Positions 16,008-23,374 of a stretch of DNA of 26,466 nucleotides are shown piece after piece; the stretch's first letter is position 1; every line of letters begins with the position of its first letter. This DNA comes from a virus. The stretch lies in the IMG/VR virus record IMGVR_UViG_3300025087_000277, positions 1-26,466 of that record; one strand, given 5' to 3'. The notes under the pieces were generated by a model, which had not been told where the DNA came from, searched no databases, and saw only the letters and a program-made list of their open reading frames with translations. A program made the position numbers and the translations under genes.

Positions 16008-18028
16008 GCAGGAATCACCTCTTCAGGTATGGGGGGGCTTACTTCCTCCCCAGGGTTCATTGCTGCTTCGCTCTCAGTATCTATTTTCTTCCCACCCTGT
16101 TCCGGCATGGGCTGGCTGTTCATTTCGGCATCGCCTATCATCATGTGCTTGGTGATATGCTGAACGATAATATCCTTAAACTGCCGTCCCCGATCTGTCC
16201 TCAAGAATGCTTTATGTCCTGCAATGTGTATAGGGTGATTGTCAATGAACGGAGTAACATCAATCGGATCACCACGCTCTATGGCCTCATTCTCCAAGGC
16301 TGCGTCAACCACATCATCATCAGCGTTTTCCATCAGCTTGGATATTCCTAAAGACTTCAAAACTTCATATCTCACATTGGGATCTTCAATGTCCACTAAT
16401 TTAGCGTTTATGGCTCCCATGATTTTTGCATTCTCTACCTGAGAGCTTCTTGGAATAGTTGAATCTGAGGCTACACGAACGTTGATAGCGCCCATAAGGT
16501 CCGCGCCCTTGAATTTAGTAAAAGTCCACTGTGTTCCTTTTCCCTTTTTTGCGAATATTCTTTCTGCCTGCTCACCGTAAGTCCGGAGAAATTCTATCTG
16601 ATGCTTCATCCAGACTCTATAGCCTTCTCCGATATTTCTGAGTGAAGGACCAAATCGGGTCATCCCCTGTTCTACAAGCTGATCGACTACAACGCCGGGG
16701 GCTCCCGAGTAAGGGGCCTGACCTTTCAATGCCTCAAAGGTCGATCCGAGATTTTCAATGTCGCTTGTGATCGTGGTTCTATACTGCATGATAGAAGTCG
16801 GGATTTGTTCTCCCGGTATTCTATCGGGCTTTGATGCTTTGTCTCCTATCAGATTATATTTAAGCTGCGCTCCCGGTTCTCCGGAAAAATTGTTTACCAC
16901 CGTCCCTTCCGGAATTAACCAAACGGGAGCGGACATGCGAGTCGCAATTAAAATTATGAGCGAGTCAACTTTATTCAAATCCCTTTGCTTCGGTTTAATA
17001 TCCGTCAGTGGAGTACTTGCATACGCCGCTCCAGGAACAGAATCAAACTTCATGTCTGCAATAGGAATAAACGGTTCTCCACTCGAATCAAGTGGAAGTT
17101 CTTTTTTCTCACAAACCTTACCCCCGGCAACCACGGCATAAAGACCATTTTTATACTTCTCAGTAGGAAGCATAAAGAGTCTTTTAACTTCTACTCGCCT
17201 GATCTTGTTGTTTCCCGCAAGATAAGCATTGGCCGTTGTATCCGAAGTCAAATATCCTATCGTTTCTAAATAATTCGTTCCCTGAGTCTCTTCGAGAGAA
17301 TCAGGATCAATGTCGGGATAATGGTTTTTTACATATTCCTTATCTTTTTTGTGAACAACGAGAATTTTAGGCTGGTTCTCAAATTGCTCAATGGTGTGAT
17401 CTTTCCAAACCTCGAACGGGCTTAAAACTTCTGTGTAGTTCTTATAGCTTTCAATTTGAGGTTCGGGAGTGGGGTCTTCCAGCAACCCTTCTATCTCCCC
17501 TTCCATCCCCATACCGTCCAGCATCGAAGGTTCGGGGGCTTCTCCGTAAACAGGATCTACCCCGGAAAGAAGATAGCAATTCCCCGTATAGGTAAGCCAA
17601 GACGCTATCGGCTGTCTCAAAGAGTCAATCTTGTTTTCTTCGCAAACAACGTCTTCAACGGAGTCGCACATCTGCGCGGCTTGAATATCTTCTGCTCTGT
17701 CAGATTGAGGGACAAATTCAAAATTAGGTTCTATCCGAGACAAAACAGAAACAAGCCTCTGCCCGGTAGCCGCAAATACATTCGTTACTGGAGTAGGAAC
17801 CCAATTTTTAAGACGCTGCTTTCTAAACTTCCCGCTGCCGCCTGCTTGGTCCCAAATGATCCACTGATTGCCCATGCGGAAAAGGATATTCTCGTACCAC
17901 TCGCGTTCAAAAGAAGCCCGCCCCGGCTTAAGCTCTGAATAGGTCTTCTCTACCAACTCAAGCACTTCAGCATCGGTAGCTATCTCTTGCGCCGGGACGG
18001 CTTCTTGTTGTGCAAGCATGTCAAGCAT
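16004..18028 (-). CDS. Portal protein (674 aa)
   Basis: The portal forms the dodecameric ring at one head vertex through which DNA is packaged and released. Length (P22 portal is 725 aa) and position after the terminase fit. The N-terminal helical part (YENILFRMGNQWIIWDQ, NWVPTPVTNVFAATGQRLVS, EPNFEFVPQSDRAEDIQAAQ) is the typical opening of P22-like portals in podoviruses. The middle has wing and stem features (DLNKVDSLIILIATRMSAPVW, PDRIPGEQIPTSIMQY), and the C-terminal 60 residues are Glu/Pro-rich. AAAGGA lies six bases before the ATG. It overlaps the upstream 85-aa gene by eight bases and the downstream 83-aa gene by four. Confidence 0.9.
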   Translation of the reverse strand: MLDMLAQQEAVPAQEIATDAEVLELVEKTYSELKPGRASFEREWYENILFRMGNQWIIWDQAGGSGKFRKQRLKNWVPTPVTNVFAATGQRLVSVLSRIEPNFEFVPQSDRAEDIQAAQMCDSVEDVVCEENKIDSLRQPIASWLTYTGNCYLLSGVDPVYGEAPEPSMLDGMGMEGEIEGLLEDPTPEPQIESYKNYTEVLSPFEVWKDHTIEQFENQPKILVVHKKDKEYVKNHYPDIDPDSLEETQGTNYLETIGYLTSDTTANAYLAGNNKIRRVEVKRLFMLPTEKYKNGLYAVVAGGKVCEKKELPLDSSGEPFIPIADMKFDSVPGAAYASTPLTDIKPKQRDLNKVDSLIILIATRMSAPVWLIPEGTVVNNFSGEPGAQLKYNLIGDKASKPDRIPGEQIPTSIMQYRTTITSDIENLGSTFEALKGQAPYSGAPGVVVDQLVEQGMTRFGPSLRNIGEGYRVWMKHQIEFLRTYGEQAERIFAKKGKGTQWTFTKFKGADLMGAINVRVASDSTIPRSSQVENAKIMGAINAKLVDIEDPNVRYEVLKSLGISKLMENADDDVVDAALENEAIERGDPIDVTPFIDNHPIHIAGHKAFLRTDRGRQFKDIIVQHITKHMMIGDAEMNSQPMPEQGGKKIDTESEAAMNPGEEVSPPIPEEVIPA

Positions 18029-18278
18029 CGGAGTCCTTTACGGGAACTTCTTCAAATATGGATGCAATGTCGCGCAAAGACGGTTGCTTGGATACCAAAC
18101 CCACACCCTGGCCTGCCGGAGGAAGGTCGTTCTTGATTAAAAGAATATCCACAGTCCTTTTATATTCGGCCCGCTCGTCGTTTCGTTCTTGTCTCAAATG
18201 GTCAATCTGTTTTTCAAGAAATGAAATTATCTGATCCTTTGCCGCACAAGCGCCGCACTCACTTTGGAAAAGTATCAT
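18021..18278 (-). CDS. Small coiled-coil protein before portal (85 aa)
   Basis: GAGG lies five bases upstream of the ATG. C8-x2-C11 near the N-terminus is followed by a clear coiled coil (DQIISFLEKQIDHLRQERND), then a Pro/Gly hinge and a C-terminal helix. It overlaps both neighbours by a few bases, indicating translational coupling in the terminase-portal operon. Role unknown; a packaging or portal-assembly accessory is possible. Confidence 0.65.
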   Translation of the reverse strand: MILFQSECGACAAKDQIISFLEKQIDHLRQERNDERAEYKRTVDILLIKNDLPPAGQGVGLVSKQPSLRDIASIFEEVPVKDSDA

Positions 18279-18466
18279 ATCAACCTCATTGATCTAAACG
18301 GATAATAAGATATTCGCAAATGCCACTCTTTATTAAAACGCTCTAATGCTATGTATTTATGCCATGCGCATAAATAATAAATTATAATGTCTATGTTTTT
18401 ATTCAGCGGGGTACTTTTACAAAAGCCAAACCGTGGGAGATCCCCGCCCTCATTAATTTCATACAT
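18275..18466 (-). CDS. Small hypothetical protein between terminase and portal (63 aa)
   Basis: GGGAG six bases upstream of the ATG supports translation, and it overlaps the terminase end by eight bases and the 85-aa start by four. The protein has a hydrophobic aromatic patch (IDIIIYYLCAWHKYIAL) and a basic Tyr-rich end. The coupling supports it; there is no recognisable family. Confidence 0.55.
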   Translation of the reverse strand: MYEINEGGDLPRFGFCKSTPLNKNIDIIIYYLCAWHKYIALERFNKEWHLRISYYPFRSMRLI

Positions 18467-20129
18467 TAAATTCTCCCATTGAAGAACCAGATTGAAGCGC
18501 CATTTCTCTTTTTCTTCGTGACATGTGATAATTTATCGAAGATTCGTTCAAGTGCATCAACTCTGCCGGTATTTCGTCTTCGTCCGGCTCTTTGCTTGCC
18601 GGAGTGCCGTAATCTCTCACTACGTCCTGCAGATAACCGAATGGATCTATAAGGTCATCCCGCTTTGCTTTGATACCGCTTACCGAAATTCTGGTAACCT
18701 GGCTTAAAAAGTCTTCCTTAATCGGGCATTCTTCCGCGATAAAAACTTTTCTGAGCTTTACATAGGGCTCCCACCCGACCACCCGTTGAAACTTAGACCG
18801 TCCACCAGGGAGAAGGTCGCTCAAAATAGCGAAAACCCCCTTCTTGTGAATTTCCTCCTGCAGATAATGCTTCATGTTCCCCATGCCAGCACGTTCAATG
18901 CCTATAATAAAAGGCTTGTAGCGAAGAATCAGGGCCATGGCATACTGAATCGCATCCGTAGGGGAACAAATTTCACAAAACCCGTCAGACAGCATAAAAT
19001 CTTGTGTTGAATTGAGACTCCATAATTCCAATGCGTAATAATCCGAGTCTCTTTTTTCAATATTCTGAGATGTAGGGTCGCCTGCAGGGTCAATCAGTAA
19101 AATATTTCGTGCTGTTTGAAAGTCTCCCCGCTTAATTATTCCAAAACGTTCCTTCGGAAAGATTTGAGTCTTGCCGGAAATCGGAGAAAGCTTGTAATGA
19201 CAGGAAAACTCCGAGTCTGACATTTTCCCGGCTTTAGCTTTCAACGTCTTTACAGAAAACACATTCGGATAAGCAGAAACAGTTTCCTTTTCATCGACGT
19301 AGGCCGATCTTTTAAAGACGTTGCACTTCCCGCCCTCTACCAGTTGAGTGTGAAAGTCAGAATCGTTCCAGAAGACCCCGGCAAAGACCATTTTCGATCC
19401 TTCATCAAGCAAAGGGGTCAAAAGCCTTACCTTTTCTGCCACAGATTCAATTTGCTCCTTCGATCCTGTGTTCTTCTCCGAATGCAGGTCATCAGGGAAA
19501 ATCCAGTCAAAATGACGGCTGTTGACAACAACGTCCAATCCAGCAGTTTCAAAAGTCGCCTCTCGGATCGCCATATTTTTACGAGTGGCTACAACGGCGA
19601 TATTTTCGTTCCATGGAAGCTTTTTAAGACTCCCATCCAGGTTTCCATAGCAAAGCCGGAAGGTCCGGCAGGAGGTGATTACCTGCTTAATAACAGCTAG
19701 TCTCTTCTGCGCCTGTTCGTGGACCTCACCATAGAACAGTATTCTTGAATCTGGCTTCTTGCAAACAATCCAAAGAGCAAAAGCCTGTAAAACAGTAGAC
19801 TTTAATGTACCCCGAGGGCAGAGAATGAGAGAATCTATGTCATTTATCTTTACATCTTCGGGTTTCTCTATCTTGTGCTGCTTCTTATACTCAGAATCAA
19901 GACTTTTAAACGCGTATTCCTGAATCTTCGGTAAATTGTCTTCATAAACAGCCTGGAGAAAATTACAAAGTTCCCTTTGATCCTCTGTAATTCTTGGACC
20001 CTTCGGGTCAGGGTTAAATCCAAATTCACAAATATAAGATGCGAAAAAGAAGAAATCCTCATCGCCCTTAATCTTGTTGGCTTTAATAAGGTCTTCTGTG
20101 GAAAGACTATTTATGTTTTCCAGAGTCAT
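18459..20129 (-). CDS. terL: Terminase large subunit (556 aa)
   Basis: This is the ATP-driven packaging motor and nuclease. The N-terminal ATPase has a Walker A-like CPRGTLKST (residues 104-112), a motif II Trp-x-x-x-Asp-Asp segment HFDWIFPDDLHSE (206-218), and a coupling-type segment (GSKMVFAGVFWNDSDFH, 245-260). The RNase H-like nuclease has its acidic residues in LLIDPAG (D347), IIGIERAG (E412) and DDLIDPFGYL (D491/D492, D495). Total length and domain order are normal for TerL. The Walker A lacks the usual second Gly before Lys, a known variation in some phage terminases. The start overlaps a 39-aa gene by 23 bases; its ribosome site is weak, suggesting coupling. Confidence 0.95.
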   Translation of the reverse strand: MTLENINSLSTEDLIKANKIKGDEDFFFFASYICEFGFNPDPKGPRITEDQRELCNFLQAVYEDNLPKIQEYAFKSLDSEYKKQHKIEKPEDVKINDIDSLILCPRGTLKSTVLQAFALWIVCKKPDSRILFYGEVHEQAQKRLAVIKQVITSCRTFRLCYGNLDGSLKKLPWNENIAVVATRKNMAIREATFETAGLDVVVNSRHFDWIFPDDLHSEKNTGSKEQIESVAEKVRLLTPLLDEGSKMVFAGVFWNDSDFHTQLVEGGKCNVFKRSAYVDEKETVSAYPNVFSVKTLKAKAGKMSDSEFSCHYKLSPISGKTQIFPKERFGIIKRGDFQTARNILLIDPAGDPTSQNIEKRDSDYYALELWSLNSTQDFMLSDGFCEICSPTDAIQYAMALILRYKPFIIGIERAGMGNMKHYLQEEIHKKGVFAILSDLLPGGRSKFQRVVGWEPYVKLRKVFIAEECPIKEDFLSQVTRISVSGIKAKRDDLIDPFGYLQDVVRDYGTPASKEPDEDEIPAELMHLNESSINYHMSRRKREMALQSGSSMGEFNV

Positions 20130-20226
20130 TCGCTGTCTTTAGTCCAGACATCATCTTTTTAGGGTCTTTCGGCCTCAACGTCTGCTGCTTCATCTCTTTA
20201 CGGCTCATCATAGACTTGAAACTCAT
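20107..20226 (-). CDS. Short basic protein overlapping terL (39 aa)
   Basis: The reading frame begins MSFKSMMSRKEMKQQTLRPK and ends in DSGKHK. Its ATG overlaps the stop of the 35-aa gene (ATGA), and its end overlaps the first eight codons of terL in another frame. It shares MSFK with the 35-aa neighbour, and both are Lys-rich, as nucleic-acid-binding peptides often are. Overlaps at both ends argue for translation. Role unknown. Confidence 0.6.
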   Translation of the reverse strand: MSFKSMMSRKEMKQQTLRPKDPKKMMSGLKTANDSGKHK

Positions 20227-20330
20227 GTCTTCACCAACTTCTTAAATCCTGACTTCTTCTTGACGTTCGGAATCTTCTGCGCCCTGGACTTATCCGACTT
20301 CTTATATGTGAGCTTCTTCTTAAAACTCAT
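20223..20330 (-). CDS. Short lysine-rich protein (35 aa)
   Basis: It starts MSFKKKLTYKKSDKSRAQK and ends GFKKLVKT; about 13 of 35 residues are Lys or Arg. The ATG overlaps the stop of the 75-aa gene (ATGA), and the stop overlaps the start of the 39-aa gene. Probably a DNA- or RNA-binding miniprotein of the packaging region; no family is recognised. Confidence 0.6.
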   Translation of the reverse strand: MSFKKKLTYKKSDKSRAQKIPNVKKKSGFKKLVKT

Positions 20331-20554
20331 GGTTTAATCCGCTTAAACCCTGTAGGGTTCAAAGGAACCCATCCACGATCATCGTCCCATTCCCGCTCTA
20401 CACCATCAGAAAATACCTTACGGGTAGCCTTAGAAGATTCATACTCTTCCTTTTTAGGAGGCTCTATAGCCTTCCGAGGCTCAGGCTCGCCCACAGCCTC
20501 ATCAATATCCCGCCTCCGGGTAAGTAATTTTCCAAACCCTTTTGACTCGCCCAC
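20327..20554 (-). CDS. Small acidic/Pro-rich protein (75 aa)
   Basis: The start is GTG with GGGAGG six bases upstream. A basic N-terminus (GFGKLLTRRRDID) leads to a disordered Glu/Pro/Lys middle and a compact end with VEREWDDDRGWVPLNP. Coupled to the 35-aa gene through ATGA. Unknown role between terS and terL. Confidence 0.65.
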   Translation of the reverse strand: MGESKGFGKLLTRRRDIDEAVGEPEPRKAIEPPKKEEYESSKATRKVFSDGVEREWDDDRGWVPLNPTGFKRIKP

Positions 20555-20577
20555 CTTGCGCCTCCCGTAACTGTCCT

Positions 20578-20775
20578 TCAGATCACACCCTCACCCACCC
20601 CAAAGGCCTCTTTCGACCACACCTGAAAATTTTTTTTAACATTAACATCGTAGCTATCATCGTAAGGGTCATCTACCAGTGTAGATCGGGCGTCGCCAAA
20701 CACCCGCTCCCAGGACTTCTCATAATCCTCTGTAGAAGGTGTGCAGAAAATCGGATCTTTAGAAAGATACTTCAT
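20578..20775 (-). CDS. Small acidic protein (65 aa)
   Basis: The ATG has GAAGGTAGG just upstream and lies two bases after the previous stop. The protein is acidic with aromatics (YEKSWERVFGDARSTLVDD, YDDSYDVNVKKNFQVW). No motif recognised. It belongs to the compact string of small genes between the terminase genes. Confidence 0.6.
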   Translation of the reverse strand: MKYLSKDPIFCTPSTEDYEKSWERVFGDARSTLVDDPYDDSYDVNVKKNFQVWSKEAFGVGEGVI

Positions 20776-20777
20776 GC

Positions 20778-20969
20778 CTACCTTCTCGTTTTCAAACCGG
20801 CACTGTAGCCCATACCAGCACCGTTAGGACCGTAGCCAGAAGGCCGGGGCTTAGGTCTTACCATCCCCCCGGACGTTGGTGCACCAATCCCAGGCTTATT
20901 CCCCATACTAGGCCCCATACCGCCTTGACGCATATTCTGGAATATCGATTTGAAGCCCCCCATAGACAT
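20778..20969 (-). CDS. Gly/Met/Pro-rich small protein (63 aa)
   Basis: A GGGGG run lies before the ATG. The N-terminus MSMGGFKSIFQNMRQGG is followed by a disordered Gly/Pro/Met stretch and a basic end (GLKTRR). Similar Gly-Met-rich miniproteins occur in phage packaging regions, but their function is unknown. Confidence 0.6.
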   Translation of the reverse strand: MSMGGFKSIFQNMRQGGMGPSMGNKPGIGAPTSGGMVRPKPRPSGYGPNGAGMGYSAGLKTRR

Positions 20970-20973
20970 CTTT

Positions 20974-21411
20974 CTACCCCCTCATTTCGTTGTGTAATTC
21001 CCTGTGGCAATTCGCGCATAGGGCGATACATTTATCGAGTTCTGTAAGCCTCTTAGCAGTAACACTTTTCGACAACATCTGGCACGGTTCAAGCTCTTTT
21101 TCTTCAGGTTGCGTATGATGAAAATCTATAGCGCCAAAAAATTTATCATATCCGCATCTTTGGCATTTGTTCATGCCGCGAGCTTCTATTATCTCCATCC
21201 ATTTTGCTTTTTTCCTTAATCTATACTGACGCTGTTCCTCTTTAAGCTTTCCTGAATTTTTATATTTTCCCCTGCGCCTAGCTTTTTGGGCTTTTACTTT
21301 ATCCGGGTTATTCAGTTTCCACTTTTTTATGCTGGCTAACGTAGTCACCCTGAATTGTTGGTAGTGCGCTCGCTGCCACGCGTTTCTTTTAACCCTGTCC
21401 TTAATTGGCAT
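20974..21411 (-). CDS. HNH endonuclease (145 aa)
   Basis: Residues 83-140 carry the HNH fold: C83-x2-C86, the catalytic stretch D96-F97-H98-H99 and the second zinc pair C132-x2-C135-H136-R-x2-H140. The N-terminal 75 residues are strongly basic (KVKAQKARRRGKYK), likely DNA-contacting. It is freestanding between terS and the small genes before terL. Two roles are possible: a homing endonuclease, or the HNH partner some phages need for terminase cutting. The poor ribosome site and a long upstream hairpin set it apart from its neighbours. Confidence 0.85.
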   Translation of the reverse strand: MPIKDRVKRNAWQRAHYQQFRVTTLASIKKWKLNNPDKVKAQKARRRGKYKNSGKLKEEQRQYRLRKKAKWMEIIEARGMNKCQRCGYDKFFGAIDFHHTQPEEKELEPCQMLSKSVTAKRLTELDKCIALCANCHRELHNEMRG

Positions 21412-21442
21412 AAACGACTTTTAGAAAATATTACGAAAATTC

Positions 21443-21505
21443 GGAGTGAGGTTAGGGAACCTACTCGGTACCGCCCCTAGGGTTCCTGCCTTACCCCATC
21501 ACTCC
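21443..21505 (-). promoter_or_regulatory. Long imperfect hairpin between terS and the HNH gene
   Basis: Arms GGAGTGA (21443-21449) and TCACTCC (21499-21505) close a stem continued by GGTTAGG/CCTTACC with one mismatch and GAACC/GGTTC, with 3-nt bulges between the helices. The loop contains CGGTACCG, itself palindromic. On the minus strand it is followed by GAATTTTC, a poor T-run. It could be an imperfect terminator, the leader of the HNH gene or a packaging site; the sequence alone does not decide. Confidence 0.6.
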
Positions 21506-21573
21506 CAAACACTCGTTCTATTATTTACGCCATTTGACATAATGTTTATTATCAGACAACACAATATTATCAA

Positions 21574-22071
21574 CTACTTATCTGTGACAATTTTTGTCAC
21601 CTGCTCGTATTGACCCTCGATCACTACCTGTTGTGGTGCCTGCAGCAATCCGAGGTTAGTGATCAGCCGCTCCCGGTCCTCTGCCGTAATCTCGATGCTG
21701 GCATGTAAGGACTTGATTTCCTGACGATTTATCTTTACATCCCCTCTGTCCGCTATTGCATTACATGCGCCCAGGACGTCAGAGCCCTTGATTTCCTTCA
21801 TACTTCCAACCAGTTCGCCCTTTGCGAGCTTTTTAATAGATCTTTTGGCAATAGGCATAAGAGACGCGAGTAGCCCTGTCTCAGCCTTCTTGCTCAGTTT
21901 AGCGACATAGGACCTATTGATATTGAGCACTGCTGCTGCATCCGACTGTGAGAGCCCTTTAGCCTGTAAAGCCTCTACAATCAATGCTTTTTTTTGTTCC
22001 TCAGGCATTTTAGCAATTTCGAGGTTGCCCCTGCCTGTCCGCTCTCTATACTCGCTCACTGGTACTGACAT
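21574..22071 (-). CDS. terS: Probable terminase small subunit (165 aa)
   Basis: Residues about 28-56 form a helix-turn-helix (ALQAKGLSQSDAAAVLNINR followed by SYVAKLSKK). The C-terminal half (GSDVLGACNAIADRGDVKIN, SLHASIEITAEDRERL) resembles the repeated ADR-x-D and EDRERL pattern of small terminase-like proteins. Length is normal for TerS, which binds the packaging start site and recruits TerL. It lies upstream of terL with only small genes and an HNH gene between. Palindromes of the TGACA-TGTCA type lie at both ends. A transcription regulator is the main alternative. Confidence 0.6.
   Translation of the reverse strand: MSVPVSEYRERTGRGNLEIAKMPEEQKKALIVEALQAKGLSQSDAAAVLNINRSYVAKLSKKAETGLLASLMPIAKRSIKKLAKGELVGSMKEIKGSDVLGACNAIADRGDVKINRQEIKSLHASIEITAEDRERLITNLGLLQAPQQVVIEGQYEQVTKIVTDK
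21584..21600. promoter_or_regulatory. 17-bp palindrome at the 3' end of terS
   Basis: GTGACAA-TTT-TTGTCAC has perfect 7-bp arms. It lies inside the last codons of terS and resembles the site at its start. Possible binding site for TerS or a repressor; also partly constrained by coding. Confidence 0.5.
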
Positions 22072-22080
22072 AATTTGTCA
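22066..22080. promoter_or_regulatory. 15-bp palindrome over the terS start codon
   Basis: TGACA-TAATT-TGTCA has perfect 5-bp arms and covers the terS ATG and the bases just before it. On the minus strand it reads GTGACAAATTATGTCA, close to GTGACAAAAATTGTCA at the gene's other end. A protein bound here could block terS translation or transcription. Confidence 0.5.
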
Positions 22081-22091
22081 CTCTTCTTTGG

Positions 22092-22145
22092 TTATTTGGT
22101 CTTTTTACCAAAATTCAGGATAAAAAAATGCCTCTTCTTAGACAT
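22092..22145 (-). CDS. Very short basic ORF before terS (17 aa)
   Basis: MSKKRHFFILNFGKKTK, overlapping the end of the 25-aa ORF and ending 20 bases before the terS start. It is very short; it may be a leader peptide or a chance frame. Its basic ends with a hydrophobic centre are not random-looking. Confidence 0.3.
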   Translation of the reverse strand: MSKKRHFFILNFGKKTK

Positions 22146-22215
22146 GGCCGTGGAACACCATAGCGATTACGGGGAGAGCGTCTATGTATCTGGTTATGTT
22201 TTGAGTGTCACTCAT
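22138..22215 (-). CDS. Very short ORF (25 aa)
   Basis: Starts MSDTQNITRYIDALP and ends with a hydrophobic VIAMVFHGHV. Its ATG overlaps the stop of the 54-aa gene (ATGA), supporting coupled translation. Function unknown. Confidence 0.35.
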   Translation of the reverse strand: MSDTQNITRYIDALPVIAMVFHGHV

Positions 22216-22376
22216 GGGTTGGTTTGCTTGCTCGGCTTGTGCAACAATAAGAAAGCCATTAAAAACCACCAGCCACTGTGATCTTTCCAAAATACAATAT
22301 AAGCGCATCCGCAAATAACTGTTAAATTTATAACGCCTGTTATTAAATTGTCTATTATGCTATTCAGGCTTGGCAT
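22212..22376 (-). CDS. Small membrane protein (54 aa)
   Basis: The frame reads MPSLNSIIDNLITGV onward. Two hydrophobic segments (ITGVINLTVICGCAYIVF, about 12-29, and WWFLMAFLLL, about 36-45) are separated by the charged turn WKDHSGW, consistent with a hairpin in the inner membrane. GGAG lies eight bases before the start codon, and its start overlaps the end of the zinc-ribbon gene by 17 bases. A small holin-like or accessory membrane peptide is possible, but no lysis genes are nearby. Confidence 0.55.
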   Translation of the reverse strand: MPSLNSIIDNLITGVINLTVICGCAYIVFWKDHSGWWFLMAFLLLHKPSKQTNP

Positions 22377-22479
22377 TAATCAATGCTCCAACATTAACTC
22401 CGCAATCATGGCAAAACATCAACTCATCCTCTGTTAGCTCAATCTCACCTAGCTCGTATGAGCAATGAGGACATTTCAC
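22360..22479 (-). CDS. Small zinc-ribbon protein (39 aa)
   Basis: Begins with GTG coupled to the previous stop (GTGA). It has two CxxC knuckles: M-K-C3-P-H-C6 and C23-H-D-C26, 17 residues apart, the layout of a minimal zinc ribbon. Such miniproteins usually bind nucleic acid or other proteins. Its place in the overlapping gene series supports real translation. Confidence 0.65.
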   Translation of the reverse strand: MKCPHCSYELGEIELTEDELMFCHDCGVNVGALINAKPE

Positions 22480-22655
22480 CTGATTTTTACCTCGTCCCCG
22501 ATCCTCAGGCCGTTGCTGAACCCAGGGGCCAGTTTTATCTCTCCCTGTGCTACCTCTGATTTGAGCATTGCCTGATTACTCCTAAAATCCAGAGCCCAGA
22601 CTCGTTTGTGATCATATTTATGGATCTCGGCATAGAGGTTTTGGTTATTTGCCAT
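22476..22655 (-). CDS. Small beta-type hypothetical protein (59 aa)
   Basis: The frame starts MANNQNLYAEIHKYDHKRVW and ends NGLRIGDEVKIR. The ATG has GAGGGG four bases upstream and overlaps the previous stop by 11 bases; the stop overlaps the zinc-ribbon start. The final GLRIGDEVKIR resembles a small beta-barrel (KOW or SpoVT-like) ending, but this is weak. Function unknown. Confidence 0.65.
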   Translation of the reverse strand: MANNQNLYAEIHKYDHKRVWALDFRSNQAMLKSEVAQGEIKLAPGFSNGLRIGDEVKIR

Positions 22656-22851
22656 ACTTCCCCTCGGTTTGCGCCCATGTTAATTTACCGATAGGGTATT
22701 GATATGTATTGTCGCCACACCAGACCGATGGCACATAATACGGTTGAGGAAAATACGGCGACGTTTTTAAACTGTGTAACCTCTCATACACGCTCAAAAG
22801 CTCCTTTACCAGCTCTATCTCTCGTTCCAGCTCTTTAATACGGTCTGACAT
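22645..22851 (-). CDS. Small hypothetical protein with coiled-coil start (68 aa)
   Basis: GAGGG lies five bases before the ATG, which directly follows the stop of the 74-aa gene. Residues 1-25 form a coiled coil (MSDRIKELEREIELVKELL), followed by a Pro/Tyr-rich region (PYFPQPYYVPSVW). Unknown role in the small-gene block before terS. Confidence 0.65.
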   Translation of the reverse strand: MSDRIKELEREIELVKELLSVYERLHSLKTSPYFPQPYYVPSVWCGDNTYQYPIGKLTWAQTEGKYGK

Positions 22852-23076
22852 TTAATCCCTCTGCATTAACTGCTCTCGGGCTCGCTCCAGCAGATACAGA
22901 TTATCCCCGATGTGTGTTTTGCTGCCCGCCGCATAAAATTTATCGCCCTGCCAGCCTAAAACCAACACCTCCTGAACGTCCCCATCTATTGCGGCCTGCA
23001 GTATGGTTTTGGCGGGGATGTCAGCATAGGTCTCGCCACTGCCCCTGTATGTCGGTAATGGGATTAAATCACCCAT
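22852..23076 (-). CDS. Hypothetical phage protein (74 aa)
   Basis: AGGAGG precedes the ATG. It contains an alpha-beta pattern (TILQAAIDGDVQEVLVLGWQ, then FYAAGSKTHIGDNLYLLERA), a type of small conserved protein frequent in phages and prophages but without known activity. Gaps to its neighbours are 0-1 bases. Confidence 0.65.
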   Translation of the reverse strand: MGDLIPLPTYRGSGETYADIPAKTILQAAIDGDVQEVLVLGWQGDKFYAAGSKTHIGDNLYLLERAREQLMQRD

Positions 23077-23077
23077 T

Positions 23078-23302
23078 TTAATCCTCCTGCGATTTTTTCG
23101 GCCTGCCCGGTCCTCGCTCGATCCGCTCTATATCCCCTGCTCGCTCAAATGACACATGATACAATACCTGATTTTCGGTACCAATGAGCTGCCGAACTAC
23201 CTCGCCCATAATCTCTGGCACGTCTATTGCGATTTTCCATCCGCCAGCTGACTGCGTGCTGATTTTAGCTATTGACCCTGTGAGCATAGGACCGATTGAC
23301 AT
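23078..23302 (-). CDS. Hypothetical phage protein (74 aa)
   Basis: GAGG lies five bases before the ATG. The N-terminal 55 residues are beta-type (LTGSIAKISTQSAGGWKIAI, ENQVLYHVSFERAGD) and the C-terminus ends in the basic AT-hook-like GPGRPKKSQED (GRP core), suggesting DNA contact. It is the first gene of the leftward run, downstream of a candidate promoter. Confidence 0.65.
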   Translation of the reverse strand: MSIGPMLTGSIAKISTQSAGGWKIAIDVPEIMGEVVRQLIGTENQVLYHVSFERAGDIERIERGPGRPKKSQED

Positions 23303-23374
23303 TTGACCTCGTTAATTAATTATTTTTTGAATTTAATTGCCAATACTACTCGACCCTTTTTCCCTCATAGCGCA

